A DNA stretch of 64,000 nucleotides from positions 41,685 to 105,684 of the forward strand of contig PMSX01000072.1 in assembly GCA_003167495.1 (NCBI GenBank), read 5' to 3'. The position numbers and the translations under genes are program-made. Origin of the DNA: Bryobacterales bacterium. Its GTDB lineage: Bacteria > Acidobacteriota > Terriglobia > Bryobacterales > Bryobacteraceae. Under the pieces are notes generated by a model. It saw nothing but the letters and a program-made list of their open reading frames with translations, searched no databases and was not told where the DNA came from. This document shows, piece by piece, positions 27,577 through 35,829 of this stretch. Numbering within the stretch: position 1 is the stretch's first letter; each line of letters starts with the position of its first letter.

Positions 27577-28458
27577 TTAGTACAACGAGGGTTCACCCGG
27601 CGGACGGGTTTTCCAGCGGCGATGAATCCACATCCATTGGTCTGGATGCCGTCGAATCACTTCCTCCAAAACTCCGTGGACACTTTGTGTATCTTCGGCG
27701 GGGTCGCCGCTGAATGGCACTTCAGGTAGAAAATGCAAAACGTAACGGTGTTTCGCTTCGTCCCATAGCGCAAACCCGGGAACCACCGGGGCTTGCGCAT
27801 GATGGGCGAGTTTGACAAAGCCGATGCTAGCGCAGGCAAGCGTGCCAAAGAAGTTTATGAACACACCTTCGGTGGGTGTGGTGTTTTGGTCAATTAGAAT
27901 GCCGACTGGCTCGTTGTTCTTAAGGGCCTTGAGGACAGACCGGGCGGCGTCCTTCTTAAAGATGAGACGATTGCCACTCAGCGTGCGGCGGTCTTCCACG
28001 AGTTCATCGACGAGCGGGTTATCGAGAGGGCGAACCATCACATTCATAGGCTCAGTCATGAGGGCGTGCGCGAAGGCGCTCAATTCCCAATTGCCGAGAT
28101 GAGCGGTGGCAATAAGAACGCCGCGGCCTTTTTGCTTGGCGTGTTTGTAGTTATCCAGACCTTCGTAGGAAATCCAATCTCCAACGTTGTTCTTGTTGAT
28201 CGACGGAAAGCACGCCAGTGCGACGAGCATGCGGCCAATGGTGCGGAAAACACCATTGGTAACGCGGCGCTGTTCGGCCAAGGACAGGGTTGGAAAGGCC
28301 ATGGATAAGTTCCGCGCGGCGACGCGGCGCAGCTTAGGTAAGAGAAGATCGAGTAGACGCGCGACACCATAACCAATGCTATAAGAGACGCTTAGAGGAA
28401 AGACGCGGAGCAAGCCAAGAAGAGCCGCCGCGATGGCGTATTCGACGCGTTGGCGCAT
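27577..28458 (-). CDS. LpxL/HtrB-type lysophospholipid/lipid A acyltransferase
   Basis: A 293-residue inner-membrane acyltransferase of the LpxL/LpxM family, which adds secondary acyl chains to lipid A or related lipids. It has an N-terminal membrane anchor, the catalytic motif ATAHLGNWELSAFA (H and E/D of HX4(D/E), near residues 118-123), then MNVMVRPLDNPLVDE, GILIDQNTTPTEGVFINFFG and a C-terminal QWMWIHRRWKTRPPGE, all typical. It starts seven bases after the mnmA stop, so iscS, mnmA and this gene are likely one operon. Its presence supports a Gram-negative envelope. Confidence 0.9.
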   Translation of the reverse strand: MRQRVEYAIAAALLGLLRVFPLSVSYSIGYGVARLLDLLLPKLRRVAARNLSMAFPTLSLAEQRRVTNGVFRTIGRMLVALACFPSINKNNVGDWISYEGLDNYKHAKQKGRGVLIATAHLGNWELSAFAHALMTEPMNVMVRPLDNPLVDELVEDRRTLSGNRLIFKKDAARSVLKALKNNEPVGILIDQNTTPTEGVFINFFGTLACASIGFVKLAHHAQAPVVPGFALWDEAKHRYVLHFLPEVPFSGDPAEDTQSVHGVLEEVIRRHPDQWMWIHRRWKTRPPGEPSLY

Positions 28459-28464
28459 GACGAA

Positions 28465-29577
28465 CTATTCGATCCAACCGCCGCCAAGAACTAAATCCCC
28501 ATCGTAGAAAACCGCGGCTTGACCGGGAGTGATGGCGCGTTGTGGATCGGCAAAGCGGACTTCAATGCGCGACGGCTCGCCTGAGGGGATCAGGGTGGCT
28601 GGAGCCGCGGCGTGCTTGTTACGAATCTTAACTTGCGCGTGGCGGGGCTGACTGGGCTCGGCAATCGAGAGCCAGTTCACATGGCGGGCCTTGAGAGAGT
28701 CCTTCATGAGCTCGTCGCCGCGGCCAACCAACACACGCTGCGTACCGGGTTCAGTTGCGATCACATAGAGTGGTTCCGCCGCCGCGACACGCAAGCCGCG
28801 GCGCTGGCCCACCGTGAAATGATGCGTGCCCGCATGTTGGCCAAGAACACGGCCGGAGGTATCGACAATTTCGCCTTGGGTGGCGGATGAATCAATTCCC
28901 TGCTCTGCAAAATAGGCGTCAATGAAGGCGGCATAATCGCCATTCGGTACAAAACAAATTTCCTGGCTGTCGTTCTTTTCGGCAACCGGCAGGCCGAGTT
29001 CCTTGGCGAGTACGCGCACTTCAGGCTTGATCATTCCACCCAATGGAAACAGCGTGCGGGCCAGTTGCGGCTGCGTCAGACCGAAGAGGAAATAGGTTTG
29101 GTCCTTTCCCGTGTCGACGCTGGTGCGCATCTGATAGCGCCCGGTTGCTGCGTCGAAATTCAGACGCGCATAGTGGCCAGTAGCGATTTTTTCCGCGCCT
29201 ACACTGTCGGCCATCTCAAAGAACTGATCGAACTTGATGAAGTTATTGCAAAGCGTGCAGGGGATGGGCGTGCGGCCAGCGAGATAGTCTTCGACAAACG
29301 GTTTTACGACCTGCCTTTCGAAGCGATCTTCGAAATTGACAACGTAATAAGGAATATTGAGAACCGAGGCAACAAAACGCGCGTCGTAGACGTCGTCGAG
29401 TGAACAGCAGCGGCCAGTGGCGCCGCCTTCGGGGACGAGCGCGGGTAGACGGCGCTGATTCCAGAGCTGCATGGTAAGGCCGACAACCATGTGACCCTGC
29501 CGCTGCAGGAGTCCCGCCACGACAGAGCTATCCACACCTCCCGACATAGCAACAGCGATCGGCACACTATCCGGCAA
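28465..29577 (-). CDS. mnmA: tRNA-specific 2-thiouridylase MnmA
   Basis: A 370-residue enzyme that thiolates U34 of Lys, Glu and Gln tRNAs with sulfur relayed from a cysteine desulfurase. The PP-loop IAVAMSGGVDSSVVAGLL lies at the N-terminus. The two catalytic cysteines sit in PCTLCNNFIKFD and SQEICFVPNGDY. GHYARLNFD, GKDQTYFLFGLTQPQLA, GTHHFTVGQRRGL and the C-terminal PGQAAVFYDGDLVLGGGWIE end are conserved. The frame is open far upstream, but the best start is TTG at 29577 with AAGGAGG seven bases before it, inside the end of the desulfurase gene. A GTG at 29565 is the alternative. The resulting 11-base overlap with its sulfur donor gene implies coupled expression. Confidence 0.95.
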   Translation of the reverse strand: MPDSVPIAVAMSGGVDSSVVAGLLQRQGHMVVGLTMQLWNQRRLPALVPEGGATGRCCSLDDVYDARFVASVLNIPYYVVNFEDRFERQVVKPFVEDYLAGRTPIPCTLCNNFIKFDQFFEMADSVGAEKIATGHYARLNFDAATGRYQMRTSVDTGKDQTYFLFGLTQPQLARTLFPLGGMIKPEVRVLAKELGLPVAEKNDSQEICFVPNGDYAAFIDAYFAEQGIDSSATQGEIVDTSGRVLGQHAGTHHFTVGQRRGLRVAAAEPLYVIATEPGTQRVLVGRGDELMKDSLKARHVNWLSIAEPSQPRHAQVKIRNKHAAAPATLIPSGEPSRIEVRFADPQRAITPGQAAVFYDGDLVLGGGWIE

Positions 29578-30712
29578 GGCGGGCCTCCTTGCTTGTGCGC
29601 CGGCGAAGTTTGTTGACAGAGTCGACGACAGCCTCAGTAAGAGCTGCAATTTCAGCGGACGTGTTGTAGCGTCCGAACGAGAATCGAAGACTGGAGCGCG
29701 CTTCGTCGCGACTGAGGCCCATAGCGAGCAGCACATGCGAAGGCTCAAGCGAACCACTACTACAGGCGGCGCCCGTGGAGACGGCCATCTGACGCATGTC
29801 GAGCGCGATGACAAGGGCTTCCGATGAGACGCCGCGAAAAAGGATATTGCTCGTGTTGGGCAAACGCGGGCTGTCGGAGGCGTTGATTTGAATATCCGTG
29901 AGACGGCTTGAGAGGTTCGACTCGAATTCGTTGCGCAAATCGGCCATGGCGCCAATCGACGCCGCGGTGGCTAATTCCACCGAGTGCGCAAAGGCAATGG
30001 CTGCGGGAACATTTTCGGTACCGGGACGACGCTCGCGCTCATGCCTGCCGCCGAACTGAATGCGCTGCAACGGCGTGTTCTTGCGAACGAAGAGTGCGCC
30101 AATACCTTTGGGTCCGAAAATCTTGTGGGCGGTGATGGAATATAGGTCGACGGCGGGGTGAGAGAGGTCGACAGGAATCTTGCCAAAGGCTTGCACACCG
30201 TCTGAATGGAGATAAATGGTCTGGCCAGAGGCTCGGCGCGCGGCTACCAGTTGCGCGATGTCGTCTATCGGCTGAACGGCCCCGGTTTCGTTGTTGGCGT
30301 GCATGAGCGAGACGAGGATAGTGTCATCGCGCAAGGCTGCGGCGACGCATTCGGCGGACTTCACGTACGTCACCGCGACGCCTTCGTGCTCAAGCTGGCG
30401 AAAGGGTTCGAGAACAGCGGGATGTTCGATGGCCAACGTGACCGCGTGCGCTGGCTTGGGCAGGGTACGAAGTAAACCTAGAACGGCGAGATTGTTCGAT
30501 TCAGTGCCGCCGCTTGTAAAAACGATTTCGGCCGGCGATACGTGCAGAGTTTCAGCGATAGTGCGACGCGAGTGTTCAAGCCGCTGGCGGGCGAGTTGGC
30601 CGGCGCGGTGAGTGCTGGAGGGATTACCATACACATCGCGCAACGCGGCCGATAGCGTCGTGGCAACTTCCGGCGCAAGCGGAGTGGTCGAATTGTGATC
30701 GAAGTAGTGCAA
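29567..30712 (-). CDS. Cysteine desulfurase, IscS/NifS type
   Basis: A 381-residue PLP enzyme that strips sulfur from cysteine to form alanine and an enzyme persulfide. It opens with MHYFDHNSTTPLAPEV. It shows GNPSSTHRAGQ, FTSGGTESNNLAVLG, HANNETGAVQPI, HSDGVQAFGKIPVDL, the PLP lysine in ITAHKIFGPKG, GGRHERERRPGTENV and the catalytic Cys in STGAACSSGSLEPSHVL. The SSGS loop is of the IscS kind. No IscU, IscR or SufBCD is adjacent. Instead it overlaps mnmA, pointing to tRNA thiolation as its main duty here, although general Fe-S assembly cannot be excluded. Confidence 0.93.
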   Translation of the reverse strand: MHYFDHNSTTPLAPEVATTLSAALRDVYGNPSSTHRAGQLARQRLEHSRRTIAETLHVSPAEIVFTSGGTESNNLAVLGLLRTLPKPAHAVTLAIEHPAVLEPFRQLEHEGVAVTYVKSAECVAAALRDDTILVSLMHANNETGAVQPIDDIAQLVAARRASGQTIYLHSDGVQAFGKIPVDLSHPAVDLYSITAHKIFGPKGIGALFVRKNTPLQRIQFGGRHERERRPGTENVPAAIAFAHSVELATAASIGAMADLRNEFESNLSSRLTDIQINASDSPRLPNTSNILFRGVSSEALVIALDMRQMAVSTGAACSSGSLEPSHVLLAMGLSRDEARSSLRFSFGRYNTSAEIAALTEAVVDSVNKLRRRTSKEARLAG

Positions 30713-30808
30713 AGGAGGGAAACCGCAGAGTTCGCTTTGATTTTAGCAATGCTGAGCGAGAGGCGCTGGGCAGCGAAGAGAAAGCGGAGCTAGCAACAGA
30801 GCTTCAGG

Positions 30809-30855
30809 AATTCGGGTAATTCGGGGCAATTCGGGCAATTCGGGGCAATTCGGGG
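30809..30855. repeat. Five tandem copies of AATTCGGG(G)C
   Basis: Five imperfect 9-10-base units (aattcgggt, aattcggggc, aattcgggc, aattcggggc, aattcgggg) stand in direct tandem, immediately beyond the truncated end of the IS3 remnant. There is no spacer, so it is not a CRISPR array. Confidence 0.8.
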
Positions 30856-30860
30856 ACGCG

Positions 30861-31645
30861 CTAACTGGCGAAATCCGCATATTGGTGGCAGTAGATCTCC
30901 TCCTGTTTCAAGGTTTTCATAAAGCTTTCACAGGCGGCATTGTCATATGGGTTCGCCGGGCGGCTCATGCTCGCGATCAGCCGACTCGCTTGGAGAACCG
31001 CAGCGTAATCGGAGCTGGCATACTGCACGCCCTGATCGGAGTGATGCACGGCTCCCGGTGGCGGCTGACGTTGCCGGATGGCTTGTTCGAGTGCGCGTAC
31101 CGCTACTTGGCTGCTGAGGCTGCGATCCAGCGCCCAACCGATGGCCTTGCGCGAGTAGCGATCGATCACCACCGCCAGGAAACAAACTCCGTGCGCAGAC
31201 GGATATAAGTGATATCGGCCACCCAGAGCTGATTGACGCCGGTCAGGGTCAGGCGCGCTGCCAAGTTCAGATACACTCGACAATCGTGCTGAGAAGCGCT
31301 TGTCAGAATGTACTTGCGATAGCGAATCGCTAGCAAGTTGTCTTCCTTCATGATCCGTAACACGCCCTTGTGATTGACAACGAGGCCGCGGCGGCGCAGA
31401 TCCGCGGTGACTCTGCGGTAGCCGTACGCCGACGGTGCGCCAGCACGACCTCCTGGATGGCAGCCCTTACCGCCATCTCCGCTTCGCTCGGCGCCACCGT
31501 TTCCCGATGGCGGTAATAACTGGCGCGGCTGACGCTCGCCAGACGGCACATCCGCTCGATGCCTAGGTTGCGTTGTTCTTGCGTCCGCGACTGGATGACC
31601 TCGTAGATGCAGAGGCGCCAGTTTCGCTGTTCGGCGGCCGTCCCT
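30861..31645 (-). pseudogene. IS3-family transposase OrfB, two frameshifts and C-terminal truncation
   Basis: The integrase-type transposase can be read in three pieces. Piece 1 (to about 31430) includes IYEVIQSRTQEQRNLGIERM and RLASVSRASYYRHRETV. A single-base loss before YGYRRV moves the frame. Piece 2 runs RRRGLVVNHKGVLRIMKEDNL to VNQLWVADITYIRL, with the first catalytic Asp. A second single-base loss near 31187 moves the frame again. Piece 3 reads FLAVVIDRYSRKAIGWALD and VHHSDQGVQYAS, with the second Asp, then NAACESFMKTLKQEEIY, with the catalytic Glu. It stops at QYADFAS, about 40 residues short of the usual end. Confidence 0.88.
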
Positions 31646-31949
31646 CCTTGACTTTGAGCAAGGCACTTTTGAAAAAATCGATTTCCAGGGTTTGGTCCGC
31701 CAGTGCCGACTTCAGCTTGGCTATCTCTTCACGATGCTGTTTCTCTTTGCGGTCTTCTGCAGTGATTCCCAAATTCGCATGCTTCGCTTCCGGACGCCCT
31801 TCGAATTGATACTTCCAGGTGTAGAGCAGCTTCCGCTCCAGTTTCAACTCGCGCGCTAAAGCCCCAATGTTTTCGCAGGTCTTCATGCGTTCGACGACCT
31901 GCCGCTTGAATTCCACCGTGTGCCGACGCCACTTTGCCATCTTGCCCAT
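31563..31949 (-). CDS. IS3-family transposase OrfA (helix-turn-helix)
   Basis: A 128-residue OrfA of the IS3 family. Its helix-turn-helix segment RRHTVEFKRQVVERMKTC and IGALARELKLERKLLYTWKYQ lies near residues 7-50, followed by a leucine-zipper-like coiled coil ending EEIAKLKSALADQTLEIDFFKSALLKV. In intact relatives, OrfA binds the element ends and a -1 ribosomal frameshift makes OrfAB. The ATG at 31949 has AGGAGAGG six bases upstream; a longer frame from 32009 would start inside the inverted repeat. OrfA itself looks undamaged. Confidence 0.85.
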   Translation of the reverse strand: MGKMAKWRRHTVEFKRQVVERMKTCENIGALARELKLERKLLYTWKYQFEGRPEAKHANLGITAEDRKEKQHREEIAKLKSALADQTLEIDFFKSALLKVKEGRPPNSETGASASTRSSSRGRKNNAT

Positions 31950-32119
31950 TTTGCCTCTCCTTTCGCTGCAAAGTGCGTCTTTTCCCCGTGTCTCATTTTG
32001 GGGGTTCACTCCATAAGAAAAAAGGAAGGAGGAGGAGCTTGTCGTGTAGACGGTCGGCGAGGGGTTGGTCTCGATCCGGGGGATGCCTGCGTGTTATCTC
32101 CTAAAACCATAGCCCGTAG

Positions 32120-33493
32120 TCACCGAACCGGCAAGAACATCGTAAAGGTAGAGCCTTTGTTCGGCGTACTTTCCGCGCTGAGTTCACCGCCGTGTCTTTC
32201 GACAATGAGGCGCGCTATCGATAGGCCCAGGCCCGCGCCGCCCGTTTTACGTGAGCGGTCTTTCGATACCCGGTAGAAGCGGTCAAAAATAAAAGGGATA
32301 TCTTCCTGTCCGATGCCGACTCCGGTGTCGGAAACGGTCACTTCCGCGCGCGCTAGAAGTTTCACTTCGAGTCGTATCTCGCCGGAAGGTGTGAATTTAA
32401 TAGCGTTATCGAGGAGAATACAGGTGGCGCGGCGAAGGGCGTCCGAATCTCCGTGTATGGGACACGAGGTGGCCGCATGCACAGTGAGAACGAGTTTTTT
32501 GGCATCCGCCAGAACCCGCATTTCTTCGCTGGCCGTTCGCACTGCTTCCGACAGATCCATTTGTCGAAACTCAAAGCCCGCCTTGCCGACGTCTAAACGG
32601 GCCAGCGTCAAAAGATCTGCAATCAGGTGTGACATTCGCTCCGTTTCCACTCGGACCAGGCCCCAGGCGTTGACGTGCGCATCCACCGTTCTGGATCGGG
32701 ATTGCATTAACTCTGACGTCGTCTGGATGATGGCGACTGGTGTACGAAGTTCGTGAGACGCGTCGGCAGTAAATTCAGTGATCCGCTTGAATGCCAGCTC
32801 GAGACGAGTGAGCATGGCGTTTAAGACATTTGACAAGCGGTCGAGTTCGTCATCCACCCCGCTGGTTGGCAATCGCGTTGATAATTCTTGCGCACTGATT
32901 CGTGCGGCCGTATTCGAGATCGTATCGACCGGCTTCAACGCGCGTCCACTCATCCAATAGCCGCCGAACCCCGCTACTACCAGAAGAATGGGGCTGCCCA
33001 AAGCGATCGACCACAGGAAACCATTTCTTACTTCTTCAAAAGCGTCGATAGGCAGGCCGATCTGGACAAAGCCCACTCTGACGCGAGCGGTGAGAACCCG
33101 GATGACGTCTCGCCCCACCCGAACGGTCCTCGGACTCTCTTGCGCCGCTGGACTGTCCGCGTGCGGCATGGGCGGCCAGCTTTCCGTGCCCGGCGTGCGA
33201 AATAGCCATTTACCTCTTGCATCTGATATCCGCACATTCGCGGTTGCTTGACCAAGCAGTGATTCTTCACGAAACTCCTCCTCCTGATGCAAAAGATCAT
33301 CGGCGGAAAATCCGTCTACGTAGCGTCGAATATCTGCCAGCCGCGAACGCAGCTCACGATCCGCCGTCTGCTGAATGCTGTGCTCCAGCGCAACCCACAC
33401 GCCGACGCCAATCAGCGCAAAGGTCAAGCCCAGCAGCGCAGTATAGCTCGCGGCGAGGCGGAATCGTATCGATGTTCCGCGGTGCTTAATCAC
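32120..33493 (-). CDS. Sensor histidine kinase (OmpR-partner type)
   Basis: A 457-residue inner-membrane sensor kinase. Helices near residues 12-34 and 160-182 flank a periplasmic sensing region of about 125 residues without a recognised domain. A HAMP linker (GRALKPVDTISNTAARISAQEL) precedes the HisKA motif TADASHELRTPVAIIQTTSEL. The HATPase has ILLDNAIKFTPSG, VSDTGVGIGQEDIPFIFDRFYR and GGAGLGLSIARLIVERHGGEL. Its start overlaps the end of the response regulator gene by eight bases, so the two form a standard regulator-kinase operon. The stimulus is unknown. Confidence 0.93.
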   Translation of the reverse strand: MIKHRGTSIRFRLAASYTALLGLTFALIGVGVWVALEHSIQQTADRELRSRLADIRRYVDGFSADDLLHQEEEFREESLLGQATANVRISDARGKWLFRTPGTESWPPMPHADSPAAQESPRTVRVGRDVIRVLTARVRVGFVQIGLPIDAFEEVRNGFLWSIALGSPILLVVAGFGGYWMSGRALKPVDTISNTAARISAQELSTRLPTSGVDDELDRLSNVLNAMLTRLELAFKRITEFTADASHELRTPVAIIQTTSELMQSRSRTVDAHVNAWGLVRVETERMSHLIADLLTLARLDVGKAGFEFRQMDLSEAVRTASEEMRVLADAKKLVLTVHAATSCPIHGDSDALRRATCILLDNAIKFTPSGEIRLEVKLLARAEVTVSDTGVGIGQEDIPFIFDRFYRVSKDRSRKTGGAGLGLSIARLIVERHGGELSAESTPNKGSTFTMFLPVR

Positions 33494-34154
33494 GCAGAAT
33501 GTATCCGAATCCTCTTACGGTGTGGATCAATCGCCTTCCGGTTTCATTGTCCACCTTTTCACGAAGCAGTTTAATGTAGACGTCGACGGTATTTGATTCC
33601 ACTTCTTCGTTGAACCCCCAAACCGCTTCAATGATCGACGTCCGTGATACCGCTCGGTTGGCGCGCCTCATCAAGACTTCGAGCAGTCTAAATTCCGTCG
33701 GCGTCAGCGAAATGGTTTTTCCGTTCCGTTTGACTTCTCTGGTTGCTGGGTCCAGGCAAAGATCATTCACCCGCAGCTCCTTGACCGGAGACTGCGCGGC
33801 GCGCCGTGCAATCGCCCGCAGCCTCGCCAGCAGGACACTAAACGCAAACGGTTTCACGAGATAGTCGTCCGCGCCGCAGTCGAGGCCATTCACAATGTCT
33901 TCCGGGGCATCTCTCGCTGTAAGCAGAAGGATGGGCGTGTTGTTCTTCGAAGCTCTCAGCCGCCGAGCTACTTCGAGGCCGCTCAGCCGGGGCATCATCA
34001 CATCCAACACAATCGCATCGAAAGTAGTTGTGCAGACGGCCGCCCATACTTCTTCTCCATTGCGAGCAAGCGTTACGGTGTGATTCTGTTCCTCCAGCCC
34101 TTGTACCAAAAGATCACCCATCGACGTCTCATCCTCTGCTACTAAAATCCACAT
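33486..34154 (-). CDS. OmpR-family response regulator
   Basis: A 222-residue two-domain regulator. The receiver (1-115) has the acidic pair in AEDETSMGDLL, the phospho-acceptor Asp in FDAIVLDVMMPRLSGLEV and the switch residues in LLTARDAPEDIVNGLDCGADDYLVKPF (key residues T and K). The C-terminal winged helix includes LTPTEFRLLEVLMRRANRAVSR and VDVYIKLLREKVDNE, ending LIHTVRGFGYILRD. It is paired with the overlapping kinase gene downstream. Target genes cannot be read from the sequence; it is divergent from the DUF2306-like gene. Confidence 0.94.
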   Translation of the reverse strand: MWILVAEDETSMGDLLVQGLEEQNHTVTLARNGEEVWAAVCTTTFDAIVLDVMMPRLSGLEVARRLRASKNNTPILLLTARDAPEDIVNGLDCGADDYLVKPFAFSVLLARLRAIARRAAQSPVKELRVNDLCLDPATREVKRNGKTISLTPTEFRLLEVLMRRANRAVSRTSIIEAVWGFNEEVESNTVDVYIKLLREKVDNETGRRLIHTVRGFGYILRD

Positions 34155-34253
34155 ACTATGACTCGACTGGCGCTATAGATGCTCCGGCCATGCCATCTCG
34201 AAGCTGGAAGCAACCTGGCGAGGATGAATTGAACATTTGCGTGGGAATTTCGT

Positions 34254-34934
34254 ATGCTCCTTATGCTCTTGCCAGTACACATCATCGCAGGCGGACTTGC
34301 TATGGTCCTAGGCGCTGTGGCACTGGTTGCTTCCAAAGGAGCGACGCTGCATCGCAAAAGCGGCCTTCTGTTTGTTTATGCGATGCTCACCATGGGGTTC
34401 AGCGGATCGATCCTCGCACTCCGCCTGAGCCTGACGAACATGAATGTGCTGGGCGGCTTTATGGCAGCCTACTTCGTGGTCACAGCGCTAACCACAGTAC
34501 GTCCCGCATCCCCCTGGACCCGATGGCTAAATTGGACCGCACTCGTGGTGGTCATCGCGCTCTCCGTTATCGAGCTAGCTCTAGGCATCAAGGCACTTGC
34601 CAGTCCTGGGGGTAGGATCAACGGTGTGCCATTTTTCATGATGTTCTTTATGGCGACCGTCACAGCACTGGCTGCTACCGGTGATATTCGGATGTTGCGG
34701 AGGGGAAGGTTACCGGCGGGACCCCGGCTCGCGCGCCACCTGTGGCGCATGTGTTTCGCCCTGTTTATCGCAGCCGGATCGTTTTTCTCCATTCGCGAGC
34801 GCGTCGCAAAGATCCTTCCCGAACCCTTTACCACGCCTTTTATGCGGGCGCTCCCTGTGCTGTTGATATTCGTGGCAATGTTCTATTGGCTATGGCGCGT
34901 CCGTCTACGGCGCATGCTTCCGCAGACAAGCTGA
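34254..34934 (+). CDS. DUF2306-like multi-pass membrane protein
   Basis: A 226-residue integral membrane protein with about seven helices (for example LPVHIIAGGLAMVLGAVALV, GLLFVYAMLTMGFSGSILAL and ALPVLLIFVAMFYWLWRV). The opening HIIAGGLAMVLGAVALVASKGATLHRKSG resembles the DUF2306 family by its H, G and HRKSG residues. Its function is unknown. It is divergent from the OmpR-type regulator and could be one of its targets; this is inference from position only. Confidence 0.65.
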   Translation: MLLMLLPVHIIAGGLAMVLGAVALVASKGATLHRKSGLLFVYAMLTMGFSGSILALRLSLTNMNVLGGFMAAYFVVTALTTVRPASPWTRWLNWTALVVVIALSVIELALGIKALASPGGRINGVPFFMMFFMATVTALAATGDIRMLRRGRLPAGPRLARHLWRMCFALFIAAGSFFSIRERVAKILPEPFTTPFMRALPVLLIFVAMFYWLWRVRLRRMLPQTS

Positions 34935-35088
34935 AGAAGCCCTCCGTTCCGAAACATTTGTTACAAAACGACAAAGCCTGCGCCGGAGCCCGACCGGGGT
35001 CAGCTAGTTGTTTGGCGGCCTTGTATTTCATGCAGAAGACGCCTACAATAGAACCGGGCCCCGCAGAGTGTAGTTATGAAGGCCAATA

Positions 35089-35808
35089 GTGCCGGTTAGA
35101 TTTACGTTTCGAGTTGTTTTGCTCGTTGCTTATGTATTGGCTGATTGCTCAGCCGCAATTGCACAAACAGAAAACGCCCAACCGGCTCCTTCTACGCCGC
35201 CTGTTCTCTTTGTGCCTGCAACCACGTGCAACCCATGGATTATTCAGACTCTCCCAACCGAATTGTCCTTCCGGCAGCGTTTCTGTCTTGAACTCGCCCA
35301 TTTGGCAAGTCCAGCAACCTTCATTGAAACGGCAACCATTACTGGATACTCTCAATGGCGAAATAGCCCGCTGATCGAGCCGCATGATGCGGACGATTTC
35401 AGCCTCCGCTTGGGTTACTTATACGAACGGCAAGCGGCGCGCGGCACCGCCGAGCTCTTTGTGAGCTACCTGCATCATGAAGATCTCAGACCCCATCCTT
35501 CCAACAAGCAAGGTTTTTGGCTACGCACTGGAGCTGCTCTTTTGACCGTCCTGGCGAGCCCTGGAGAGAACGGAAATGGCCGGGTGGCTTTAGCGCCTAT
35601 CGCCGGCGCACTCGGATCTGGCCTGACATCCATGGCTCTCTATCCTCGCCAGGATTCGCTGATGTACGGGCTGGAACGCAGCGGCTTATCTTACAGCGGC
35701 TATTTTGCGCGTGCTCTTATCCACGAATTTAGCCCGGAATTTTGGTCGTTGACACCTCGTTTTATTCGGAAACATCACCAAGCTCTCAGCCGCGCCTTTA
35801 CTCTATAG
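35089..35808 (+). CDS. Exported protein of unknown function
   Basis: A 239-residue protein with a signal peptide (VVLLVAYVLADCSAAIAQ, residues 9-26) and no domain I can name. It contains the segments LSFRQRFCLELAHLASPATF, FSLRLGYLYERQAARGTAEL and GLERSGLSYSGYFARALIHEF. The Gly/Ala-rich SPGENGNGRVALAPIAGALG segment and scattered aromatic residues could indicate an outer-membrane or periplasmic protein. The start is a GTG at 35089 with GAAGG upstream. It is convergent with the RND adaptor gene, 21 bases away. Confidence 0.6.
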   Translation: MPVRFTFRVVLLVAYVLADCSAAIAQTENAQPAPSTPPVLFVPATTCNPWIIQTLPTELSFRQRFCLELAHLASPATFIETATITGYSQWRNSPLIEPHDADDFSLRLGYLYERQAARGTAELFVSYLHHEDLRPHPSNKQGFWLRTGAALLTVLASPGENGNGRVALAPIAGALGSGLTSMALYPRQDSLMYGLERSGLSYSGYFARALIHEFSPEFWSLTPRFIRKHHQALSRAFTL

Positions 35809-35829
35809 CGCAAGGAATCCAGTTCAGCT

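Larger units (their letters stand above)
30861..32013 (-). mobile_element. Decayed, truncated IS3-family insertion sequence
   Basis: The element reads right to left. Its left end near 32013 begins TGGAGTGAACCCCCAAAATG, resembling an IS3-family terminal inverted repeat. An intact OrfA is followed by an OrfB broken by two frameshifts and cut off near its DDE glutamate region. No matching right inverted repeat was found: the sequence passes straight into the AATTCGGGG tandem repeats. It is therefore immobile unless a complete copy supplies transposase in trans, and a right end would still be missing. Confidence 0.85.

Noticed and set aside
29578-29955. N-terminal extension of about 126 codons on mnmA
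   Set aside because: It is antisense-like sequence within the desulfurase gene in another frame. MnmA proteins begin just before the PP-loop, and a TTG with a good ribosome site is there.
30809-30855. Tandem AATTCGGGG units as a CRISPR array
   Set aside because: Units are 9-10 bases with no spacers and there are no cas genes.
31166-31666. 166-codon frame as an intact transposase
   Set aside because: Its first third is out-of-frame sequence; only the middle matches OrfB, so it is one piece of a frameshifted pseudogene.
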